From contig JAWLFN010000193.1 in the NCBI GenBank assembly GCA_041685555.1, positions 1 to 5,342 on the forward strand: a stretch of 5,342 nucleotides of DNA, written 5' to 3'. The notes below the pieces were generated by a model that did no database searches, was not told where the DNA came from, and was given only the letters and a program-made list of their open reading frames with translations. The position numbers and the translations under genes are program-made. This stretch comes from PWQG01 sp041685555 (GTDB taxonomy: Bacteria > Pseudomonadota > Gammaproteobacteria > Pseudomonadales > Pseudohongiellaceae). Positions within the stretch are counted from its first letter, which is position 1; each line of letters starts with the position of its first letter. Shown one piece after another: positions 1-5,342 of this stretch.

Positions 1-993
1 GACAGTGAGCGTGGCCTGCTGGCCGATGCGCTCTACAGTCAGGTGGATCTGCACGCGGTCTATGGCGGGGTGATCCCCGAGCTGGCTTCGCGCGATCATG
101 TGCGACGCACGCTGCCCATGATCGAGCAGGTTATGGCCGAGGCCGGCCTGCGGGCGGGCGATATCGATGGCGTCGCCTATACCGCCGGACCCGGTCTGGT
201 CGGGGCGCTCTTGGTCGGCGCCATGCTGGGACGTTCGCTGGCCTACGGCTGGGGCGTGCCGGCCATTGGTGTGCATCACATGGAGGGCCATCTGCTGGCG
301 CCCATGCTGGAGCCGGACCCGCCGTCCTTCCCGTTCGTGGCCCTGTTGGTGTCGGGCGGGCACACGCAGCTGGTGGCGGTGGAGGGCATCGGCCGCTACC
401 GCCTGCTGGGCGAATCGCTGGATGACGCGGCCGGGGAGGCCTTCGACAAGGTGGCCAAGATGCTGGGCCTGGCCTATCCGGGCGGGCCGCGGGTGGCGGA
501 ACTGGCCACGCGCGGGGCGCCGGGGCGTTTCGTGTTTCCCCGGCCCATGACCAACCGGCCGGGGCTGGATTTCAGTTTCAGCGGCCTGAAGACCTTCGTG
601 CGCAACACGCTGGAGGAGCAGTCTGAGGCCGCCGGCGGCGAGCCCGGCGAGCAGACCCGGGCCGACATCGCACTGGCCTTCGAGGAGGCGGTGGCGCAGA
701 CCCTGACCATCAAATGCCGGCGGGCGCTGCAGCAGACCGGTATGAAAGGGCTGGTGATCGCTGGCGGAGTCAGTGCCAACCTGCGCCTGCGCGAGCAGCT
801 CGGCGCAATGACGGAGAAGGAGCGGGCGCGGCTGTACTACGCGCAGCTGCGCTTCTGCACCGATAATGGCGCGATGATCGCCTATGCCGGCTGTCGACGC
901 CTGATGGGCGGGCTGTCCTCGGACCTGGCGGTGGAGGTGAGGCCGCGCTGGTCGCTGGAAAGCCTGCCGCCGCTGCCAACTGACAACCAATGA
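1..993 (+). CDS. tsaD: TsaD, tRNA N6-threonylcarbamoyladenosine transferase (5' end outside window)
   Basis: TsaD transfers the threonylcarbamoyl group from threonylcarbamoyl-AMP to A37 of ANN-decoding tRNAs, working in the cytoplasm with TsaB and TsaE (known for the family). The frame is open from base 1. The first visible residues (DSERGLLADALYSQV) align with E. coli TsaD from about residue 19, so roughly 18 residues are missing, including the N-terminal GIETSCDET ATP motif. The GTG at 43 is an internal valine, not a start. Visible hallmarks are HHMEGH (bases 274-291, metal ligands matching E. coli H111 and H115), LVSGGHTQL, ESLDDAAGEAFDKVAKMLGL, FSFSGLKTF, AGGVSANLRLRE and CTDNGAMIAYAG, whose Asp is the third metal ligand. 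About 330 residues are present, against 337 for the whole E. coli protein. folB follows after 18 bases on the same strand, so co-transcription is likely. Identity is near certain. Confidence 0.97.
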   Translation, partial: DSERGLLADALYSQVDLHAVYGGVIPELASRDHVRRTLPMIEQVMAEAGLRAGDIDGVAYTAGPGLVGALLVGAMLGRSLAYGWGVPAIGVHHMEGHLLAPMLEPDPPSFPFVALLVSGGHTQLVAVEGIGRYRLLGESLDDAAGEAFDKVAKMLGLAYPGGPRVAELATRGAPGRFVFPRPMTNRPGLDFSFSGLKTFVRNTLEEQSEAAGGEPGEQTRADIALAFEEAVAQTLTIKCRRALQQTGMKGLVIAGGVSANLRLREQLGAMTEKERARLYYAQLRFCTDNGAMIAYAGCRRLMGGLSSDLAVEVRPRWSLESLPPLPTDNQ

Positions 994-1011
994 ACCGGGG
1001 CCGGAGCCTGC

Positions 1012-1377
1012 ATGGATATCGTCTACATACGTGAGCTGGAGATCGACACCGTCATCGGCATCTACGACTGGGAGCGGCAGATCCGCCAGACCGTCAGTCT
1101 GGACCTGGACATGGCCACCGACATCCGGGCGGCCGCGGCCAGCGAGGACATCGGGCTGGCGCTGGACTACAAGGCCGTGTCCAAGCGCCTGATCGCCTTC
1201 GTGGGTGGGAGTGAGTTCCTGCTGATCGAGACCCTGGCGGAGCACATCGCCGCCATTGTGCTGGAAGAGTTCGAGGTACCCTGGCTGCGGCTGCGGGTGG
1301 GCAAGCCCGGCGCCGTGACCGGCGCCCGGGATGTGGGCGTGGTCATCGAGCGGGGTCGCAGACCGGAGGTGGCATGA
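1012..1377 (+). CDS. folB: FolB, dihydroneopterin aldolase
   Basis: FolB cleaves 7,8-dihydroneopterin to 6-hydroxymethyl-7,8-dihydropterin and glycolaldehyde in folate synthesis. Family members also epimerise to dihydromonapterin. The 121-residue protein is full length (E. coli 122) and starts MDIVYIRELEIDTVIGIYDW, close to E. coli MDIVFIEQL...IGVYDWE. Residues expected at the active site are present: E21 after YDW, Y53 in ALDYKAV, E73 in LIETLAE and the catalytic K98 in GKPGAV. The C-terminal GVVIERG motif is also there. The ATG at 1012 has a GGAG ribosome site at 1003-1006, 5 bases upstream, which supports this start. The gene lies 18 bases after tsaD, and its stop overlaps the folK start, so folB and folK are very likely translated as a coupled pair. 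Nothing in the sequence suggests loss of activity. Confidence 0.96.
   Translation: MDIVYIRELEIDTVIGIYDWERQIRQTVSLDLDMATDIRAAAASEDIGLALDYKAVSKRLIAFVGGSEFLLIETLAEHIAAIVLEEFEVPWLRLRVGKPGAVTGARDVGVVIERGRRPEVA
1365..1370 (+). promoter_or_regulatory. Ribosome binding site of folK inside the end of folB
   Basis: GGAGGT lies in the last codons of folB, only 3 bases before the folK ATG at 1374. The spacing is short, but together with the ATGA start/stop overlap (1374-1377) it fixes the folK start and indicates translational coupling with folB. Confidence 0.6.
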
Positions 1378-1904
1378 GCCATTCGCCCGTCACCGTCACG
1401 CTGAGTATCGGCAGCAATGTTGAGCCCGACCACCACACCCGGGCGGCGCTGGATGCGCTGCACGATCGCTTCGGTGAGCTGACCCTGTCGCGGGTCTATG
1501 AAAGCGAGGCGGTGGGGTTCGACGGCAGCAATTTCCTCAACATGGTGGTGGCGCTGCGCACGTCGCTGCCATTGGCCGGGCTGTCGCACTGGATCAAGAC
1601 CCTGGAGGACGACAAGGGCCGGCGCCGCGATCAGGCCCGCTTCAGCAGCCGGACCCTGGACGTGGACATCCTCACCTACGACGATCTGCGGGGGGAGCAC
1701 GAAGGCATGACCCTGCCGCGGCCCGAGGTGCTGAAGAATGCCTTCGTGCTGTGGCCGCTCAGCGAGGTGTTGCCGGATGCGATGCACCCCGGGGAGGAGC
1801 GCACCTACCGTCAGCTCTGGCAAGACTACGACCGCTCGCGGCAACGCCTGTGGCCGGTCGACTTCGAGTGGAACGGTCGCCCGATTTCCCGGGCGGCCGA
1901 CTGA
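1374..1904 (+). CDS. folK: FolK-family 6-hydroxymethyl-dihydropterin pyrophosphokinase (HPPK), divergent
   Basis: HPPK moves pyrophosphate from ATP to 6-hydroxymethyl-7,8-dihydropterin, the product of FolB, just before dihydropteroate synthase. Family signs in this 176-residue protein (E. coli HPPK about 159) are LSIGSN at residues 10-15, NFLNMVVAL at 53-61, E78, KGRRR at 81-85, SRTLDVDIL at 92-100 with metal-binding D96 and D98, and FVLWPL at 124-129. Aligned by eye to E. coli HPPK with a constant offset of one, R83, R85, R93 and F124 match R82, R84, R92 and F123. However, Y53 becomes F54, W89 becomes F90, H115 becomes R116 and R121 becomes N122. The C-terminal tail after about residue 150 (rich in W, R and D) is longer than in E. 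coli. Pseudomonas has a similar folB-linked extra FolK homologue beside cca (from memory), so this may be a second HPPK with a shifted role. The family is secure; exact activity is less so. Confidence 0.85.
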   Translation: MSHSPVTVTLSIGSNVEPDHHTRAALDALHDRFGELTLSRVYESEAVGFDGSNFLNMVVALRTSLPLAGLSHWIKTLEDDKGRRRDQARFSSRTLDVDILTYDDLRGEHEGMTLPRPEVLKNAFVLWPLSEVLPDAMHPGEERTYRQLWQDYDRSRQRLWPVDFEWNGRPISRAAD

Positions 1905-1908
1905 TGTC

Positions 1909-3345
1909 CTAGGACTCTGTGCGAGGCTTCGCCTTCTCGGGCGCCATATCCTTTATCCCCGCTTCACCTTCCTCGTCCAGCATCTGCTTGCGCTGCATGA
2001 ACACATGCGGGCCCACCACCACGAAGATGGTGGCCAGGCCGGCCAGCAGGCCGGTCCACGGATCGAACAGGGCGAAGGCCATGGCGGTCAGCACCATGGC
2101 GCCGCGCTCGGTGGAGTCGGTTACGTAGGTCATGGCCAGCGTGGCGCAGGCAAAGCCGGTCAACAGCAGCGTCACGGCCAGGGCGATGGGCAGCAGCGGC
2201 TGCAGCAGCGTGACAATCGGCAGCACGATGAACAGCACCGGGAAGCCGTACACGTAGTAGGCCGAGATGCCGTCGTAGATGGAGTCCATCTTGTCGCGGC
2301 CGGTCACCCAGCGCTTCAGCACGATCACCTGGATGCCGGTCCACAGCACGCCCTGCGTGCCGAAGAACGGAGCGATCAGGCCCATCACGCCGTTACGGAT
2401 GCCGGTGGCCATGTGGGCGCGGTTGTTGTTTACGTCCAGCTTCTCGTCCGGGCGCAGTTCCGCGGCGTTCTTGATCATGGCGTCGCCGGTCACCAGGTCC
2501 CCGAAGAACAGGATATAGGTGATGAAGGCCAGTGGCAGGGCGGCGAGGTGCATTTGCAGATCGGGCCAGCCGATCACCAGCGGCGAGGCCTTGGCCCACA
2601 TGGAGGTGGCATGGGTCGGCACGTCCAGCAATCCTGTGCGGATATTGAAATCCATCTCTCCGGTCAGCCAGCCCACCACGCCGGCGGCGAGAAAGGCCGG
2701 CAGCAGGCCCAGGCTGGCCAGCCGCGTCAGCCAGGGGCGGCCCACGGCGGCGCGCTGGAACGGCCTGGAGAAGGCCAGGAACATGCACAGCGCCAGCGCG
2801 GCGATGGCGGCGATCGGGGCCGTGACCAGGGCGCCGGCCGGATCATCCATGTCGAAGATGCGCAGGAAAGCGGCAATGGCGGCGCCCAGGATGATGCCGC
2901 CCTTGAGTACATCGGGCACCAGTTTGACCAGCTTGCCGCCCAGGCCGGTGATCCCCAGGAACACCAGCAGGGCGGCAAAATTGATCGACAGGGCCGTCAT
3001 CAGCTGGAACTGTTCCTCCGGACTGCGGTCCGGGCTGATCACGAAGGCGAAGATGAACGGCAGCGCCGGCGTCAGCCAGCCGGGGGCGTACGGGTCGCCG
3101 AAGAAGAACCAGGCCGAGGCGATCAGCATGGTGTGCAGCATGGCCATGGTCACGGCTTCGTCGAAGGTCAGTCCGAACGAGGCGGTCATCACTGGCACCA
3201 GGGCCAGGCCGGTGGCGCCGGCCACGCAGATGCCCTGCAGGACCTCGGGCAGCGCAAAGCGCGTGTGGATGAACGGGATGCGGAGTGTGAAGGGGCCCCA
3301 CTGGATACCGGGCTGGACCTCACCATGGGCGCGTTTGGGTAGCAT
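1909..3345 (-). CDS. Multi-pass membrane transporter, probable NCS2/SulP-fold permease, substrate unknown
   Basis: This is an integral membrane protein with roughly 12-14 hydrophobic segments, at about residues 35-57, 61-82, 90-104, 116-135, 146-163, 171-191, 209-227, 264-282, 314-329, 361-381, 383-407 and 430-448 counted from this start. It ends in a charged cytoplasmic-type tail rich in E, K and D. The fold assignment is tentative. VLKGGIILGAAIAAF resembles the conserved VI-G-GA stretch of NCS2 and SulP carriers. FFGDLVTGDA sits where nucleobase permeases carry ETIGD-A, and FFGTQGVLWTG where they carry the TM10 QN-G-LT motif. These families move nucleobases, ascorbate, sulfate or other anions; I cannot name the substrate. 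The frame stays open to an ATG at 3438 (509 residues), but I prefer the ATG at 3345 (478 residues). It has AAGAGA 7 bases upstream, and the skipped 31 residues are polar and low-complexity. It is last in the cca-to-left block and converges on folK with a 4-base gap. Confidence 0.85.
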   Translation of the reverse strand: MLPKRAHGEVQPGIQWGPFTLRIPFIHTRFALPEVLQGICVAGATGLALVPVMTASFGLTFDEAVTMAMLHTMLIASAWFFFGDPYAPGWLTPALPFIFAFVISPDRSPEEQFQLMTALSINFAALLVFLGITGLGGKLVKLVPDVLKGGIILGAAIAAFLRIFDMDDPAGALVTAPIAAIAALALCMFLAFSRPFQRAAVGRPWLTRLASLGLLPAFLAAGVVGWLTGEMDFNIRTGLLDVPTHATSMWAKASPLVIGWPDLQMHLAALPLAFITYILFFGDLVTGDAMIKNAAELRPDEKLDVNNNRAHMATGIRNGVMGLIAPFFGTQGVLWTGIQVIVLKRWVTGRDKMDSIYDGISAYYVYGFPVLFIVLPIVTLLQPLLPIALAVTLLLTGFACATLAMTYVTDSTERGAMVLTAMAFALFDPWTGLLAGLATIFVVVGPHVFMQRKQMLDEEGEAGIKDMAPEKAKPRTES

Positions 3346-3513
3346 AGGCGTGTCTCTTGTTTGGTCTTGTTGGCCGTTCGGTTGGGGCGGTGCGCCATGT
3401 GTCCGGTACCGCATCCCTTCGGGCATGCTACTCGACATTCCGGGGCCGGGGAAGTCATCTGGACGGAATCCGGCGGCGTTTCAACGTGTTATAAGCGGTA
3501 GTGATGAGGAGTA
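3346..3513 (-). other. Non-coding gap between pteridine reductase and permease, possible leader
   Basis: This is the only sizeable gap in the window (168 bases if the permease starts at 3345, 75 if it starts at 3438). It holds the candidate promoter near its upstream end. On the - strand there is a weak 6-bp inverted repeat (CGGAAT/ATTCCG, 3464-3469 with 3437-3442, 21-base loop) and a 5-bp one (ACCGC/GCGGT, 3408-3412 with 3387-3391). I do not recognise a riboswitch, and there is no hairpin followed by a T run that would act as a terminator. Confidence 0.5.
3353..3358 (-). promoter_or_regulatory. Weak ribosome binding site favouring the inner permease start
   Basis: On the - strand AAGAGA lies 7 bases before the ATG at 3345. 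The in-frame ATGs further upstream (3438, 3426, 3414) have no purine-rich site at usable spacing; the GAAGGG before 3414 abuts the ATG. The site is weak but decides between the alternatives. Confidence 0.4.
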
Positions 3514-3517
3514 TCAG
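3488..3517 (-). promoter_or_regulatory. Candidate sigma-70 promoter for the permease
   Basis: On the - strand CTGATA (3512-3517, 4 of 6 to TTGACA) and TATAAC (3488-3493, 5 of 6 to TATAAT) are separated by 18 bases. The -35 element overlaps the stop codon of the upstream pteridine reductase gene. Transcription would start near 3481, giving a leader of about 135 bases before the ATG at 3345. TATAAC stands out in very GC-rich DNA, but this is a by-eye match and could be chance. Confidence 0.3.
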
Positions 3518-4260
3518 GCCGGCGCCAGGGCTCGCCCGCCATCCACGCGCAGAGTCTGGCCGGTGACGTAGTGGGCTTCGCACGCCAGGAAGTACACGGC
3601 CGCGGCGATATCCTCCATGGTGCCCAGTCGGCCCAGCGGGATGCCATCCAGCATCCGTTGCTGTTCGGCATTGGCGTCACCGCTGTCATCCATGTGTTCG
3701 GGCCACAGGATGGCGCCGGGCGCCACGGCATTGACACGGACATGCGGTGCCAGTTCCCGGGCCAGGGAGCGGGTCATGGCTTCCAGCGCCGCCTTGGCCA
3801 TGGTGTAGGGAACGAAACCGGCCATGCCCCGGGCTGCGTTGATGTCCACCAGACTGACGATGTTGCCCCGACGTTCACGCAGCGCGGGTTGCAGTGCCTG
3901 CGACAAGAACCAGGCAGAACGTGCGTTGCTGTTCATCAGGTCGTCCCAGTGCGCCAGTGTGCTGTCGCCGCAGGCGGTGGGATAGAAGCGGCTGGCATTG
4001 TGGACCAGCACGTCGAGCCGGCCGAAGCAGGCAGCGGCCTCCCGGGCCAGCCGGAGCACGGCGTCGTGCTCGTTCAGGTCAGCCTGAAGCAGGGCGGCGG
4101 AACCGGAGCGCTGACGGTTCATGCCCTCCACCAGTGCCTGTCCCTCCCGGACCGAGCGGTGGCAGTGCACCAGGACACGATACCCGGCACGATGGAAGTG
4201 CAGCGCGGTGGCGCCGCCGATGCGCCGCGCGGCGCCGGTGAGCAGTACTACATCAGTCAT
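3514..4260 (-). CDS. Pteridine reductase, FolM/PTR1-like short-chain dehydrogenase
   Basis: This 248-residue SDR enzyme should use NADPH to reduce dihydropterins or dihydrofolate to the tetrahydro form, as PTR1 and FolM (dihydromonapterin reductase) do. The nucleotide-binding motif is TGAARRIG at residues 8-15, the TG-x3-R-x-G form typical of PTR1/FolM rather than TG-x3-G-x-G. HRS at 34-36 follows beta-2, as in the NADPH-binding HRS of PTR1, and HNAS at 87-90 matches E. coli FolM. The catalytic residues are D139 (in SLVDI, where most SDRs have Ser), Y152 and K156 (YTMAK). The stretch VRVNAVAPGAILWPE at 174-188 and the C-terminal VTGQ-LRVDGG are also typical. The start overlaps the cca stop by 8 bases (4253-4260) with little of a ribosome site, which suggests coupling to cca translation. 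Presence beside folB and folK fits a pterin role. The preferred substrate cannot be read from the sequence. Confidence 0.88.
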   Translation of the reverse strand: MTDVVLLTGAARRIGGATALHFHRAGYRVLVHCHRSVREGQALVEGMNRQRSGSAALLQADLNEHDAVLRLAREAAACFGRLDVLVHNASRFYPTACGDSTLAHWDDLMNSNARSAWFLSQALQPALRERRGNIVSLVDINAARGMAGFVPYTMAKAALEAMTRSLARELAPHVRVNAVAPGAILWPEHMDDSGDANAEQQRMLDGIPLGRLGTMEDIAAAVYFLACEAHYVTGQTLRVDGGRALAPA

Positions 4261-5342
4261 GGGTTTTCGACGCCTCGATCGTCGCCCGCTGCTTGCGGAT
4301 CTCTGTCAGTACTGGCGCTACCGCGCTCTGGCGGGCGCGCTGGATGGCCTGGCGGATGGCCTCGCCCTGGCGTCGTTCCGGGGGCAGAGCCTGGACGATG
4401 GCGCGCTGGTCGATGTCGGCGGCGGCCTGCCGGCAGCGCCGCAACCAGTCCGCCTGGGGATAGGGTCGGTCCTCGAAACCGGTGCGGCCGCTGGCGTCGG
4501 CCTCGCAACACAGCAGGAAGGACTCGAAACGCTGTGGGCGGCGGAAGGCGTCCAGCTGCTCCAGCAGTTTCTCCACCGTGGCGGGCTTCATGTCGGGCAT
4601 GCGGTGGCAATGGGTGTGAAACCGGGCGCTCATGATGGCCAGGGCGCGGTGTTCATTGGGCACGCGCAGCCGGTCGCAGACGGCCTCGATGGCGGGCACG
4701 CCGAGTTGCTCGTGGCCGTAGTGGTGGGGCCAGTTGTCCCTCGGAGTCAGGCCCTTGCCCAGGTCGTGCATCAGCACCGCGAAGCGCACGGTGGTATCGG
4801 CGTCGAGACGGGCCGCCTGGCGCAGGCACAGCAGCACGTGTTCGCCGGTGTCGATCTCGGGGTGGTGGGCCTCGGGCTGTGGCACGCCGAACAGGCGGTC
4901 GACCTCGGGCAGGATCACGGCCAGGGCGCCGCAGTCACGCAGCACCCGCACGTAGATCGCTGGATCGGCCTCGGCCAGGGCGCGCGCGGTTTCCTGCCAG
5001 ACCCGCTCGGGCACCAGATGCTCGAGTTCGCCGTCGTCCACCATCTGTCGCATCAGCCGCCGGGTCTCGTCGGCCACGGTGAAACCGAGGGGGGCGAACC
5101 GGGCCGCGAAACGGGCCACGCGCAGCACCCGTAGCGGGTCTTCCACAAAGGCCGGAGACACATGGCGTAGCAGGCGGTTCTCGAGGTCACGGTATCCGCC
5201 CCAGGGGTCGATGAGCCGGCCCTCGGTGTCCTGTGCCATGGCGTTGATGGTCAGGTCGCGGCGCTGCAGGTCCTCTTCCAGGGTGACGTCAGGGGAGGCG
5301 TTGACGACGAAGCCGCGATAACCGGGCGCGGAGTTGCGTTCG
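4253..5342 (-). CDS. cca: Cca, CCA tRNA nucleotidyltransferase with HD domain (5' end outside window)
   Basis: Cca adds or repairs the 3'-terminal CCA of tRNAs. The E. coli-type enzyme also has an HD domain with phosphodiesterase and phosphatase activity. The frame runs off the right edge: the first complete codon (5341-5339) gives E, followed by RNSAPGYRGFVVNASPDV, matching E. coli Cca from about residue 64. About 63 residues with the catalytic GG-x-x-RD and D-x-D motifs are therefore outside. The ATG at 5239 is internal, in LTINAMAQD. Visible are RRDLTINA (ribose-recognising RRD), LRHVSPAFVEDPLRVLR, LEHLVPERVW and then the HD domain: HPEIDTGEH, MHDLGKG at visible residues 191-197 and HHYGHEQLG. 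The 362 visible residues imply about 425 in total, against 412 in E. coli. It is the upstream gene of the leftward block and overlaps the pteridine reductase gene by 8 bases. Confidence 0.96.
   Translation of the reverse strand, partial: ERNSAPGYRGFVVNASPDVTLEEDLQRRDLTINAMAQDTEGRLIDPWGGYRDLENRLLRHVSPAFVEDPLRVLRVARFAARFAPLGFTVADETRRLMRQMVDDGELEHLVPERVWQETARALAEADPAIYVRVLRDCGALAVILPEVDRLFGVPQPEAHHPEIDTGEHVLLCLRQAARLDADTTVRFAVLMHDLGKGLTPRDNWPHHYGHEQLGVPAIEAVCDRLRVPNEHRALAIMSARFHTHCHRMPDMKPATVEKLLEQLDAFRRPQRFESFLLCCEADASGRTGFEDRPYPQADWLRRCRQAAADIDQRAIVQALPPERRQGEAIRQAIQRARQSAVAPVLTEIRKQRATIEASKTHD

Noticed and set aside
43..45. GTG as the start codon of tsaD.
   Set aside because: The frame is open to base 1, and the upstream residues align with the conserved N-terminal region of TsaD, so this is an internal Val codon.
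1921..1939. Small hairpin AGGC-TTC-GCCT near the permease 3' end as a terminator.
   Set aside because: The stem is only 4 bp, it lies inside the permease coding sequence, and no T run follows on either strand.
1738..3342. Very long open frame (534 codons) on the + strand, antisense to the permease.
   Set aside because: Its product is rich in H, Q, G and R without recognisable domains, as expected for the complement of a GC-rich membrane protein gene, and it overlaps the folK end. The permease frame has clear membrane segments and family-like motifs.
2519..3571. Second long + strand frame (350 codons) over the permease.
   Set aside because: It has low-complexity A/R/S/P-rich composition, no domain and no ribosome site of note, and lies opposite a well-supported gene.
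3571..4635. + strand frame (354 codons) across the pteridine reductase and cca genes.
   Set aside because: It lies antisense to two enzymes with intact motifs, and its own translation shows no family features.
4121..5134. + strand frame (337 codons) antisense to cca.
   Set aside because: Cca is unmistakable on the other strand; this frame is a composition shadow.
5237..5239. ATG as the start codon of cca.
   Set aside because: It lies inside the conserved RRDLTINA-M-AQD stretch, and the frame continues to the window edge with conserved Cca residues.

Overview
The window looks like ordinary chromosomal DNA of a GC-rich gammaproteobacterium. The long-form Cca with an HD phosphohydrolase domain, the TsaD and FolB sequences close to those of E. 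coli and Pseudomonas, and the clustering of tsaD, folB, folK and cca all point that way. A halophilic or sulfur-oxidising lineage such as Ectothiorhodospiraceae would fit, but that is a guess. There are no mobile elements, CRISPR arrays or RNA genes, and coding density is very high.

Six genes form two converging blocks. On the + strand are the 3' part of tsaD (tRNA t6A synthesis), folB (dihydroneopterin aldolase) and folK (a divergent HPPK-family protein). folB follows tsaD after 18 bases, and folK overlaps folB by ATGA. On the - strand, read from the right edge, are cca (5' end outside the window), a PTR1/FolM-type pteridine reductase overlapping cca by 8 bases, and a multi-pass transporter of probable NCS2/SulP fold. 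The folK and transporter stop codons are 4 bases apart.

Three of the six genes (folB, folK, pteridine reductase) act on pterins, and the other two enzymes act on tRNA. The transporter is the one gene without an obvious role. A GC-rich 168-base gap separates it from the pteridine reductase and may hold its own promoter and leader.

I see no clearly new biological system. The best leads are the unusual active-site residues of the FolK-like protein and the possibility that this pterin cluster includes a carrier for a pterin or purine-like compound. Both are hypotheses.
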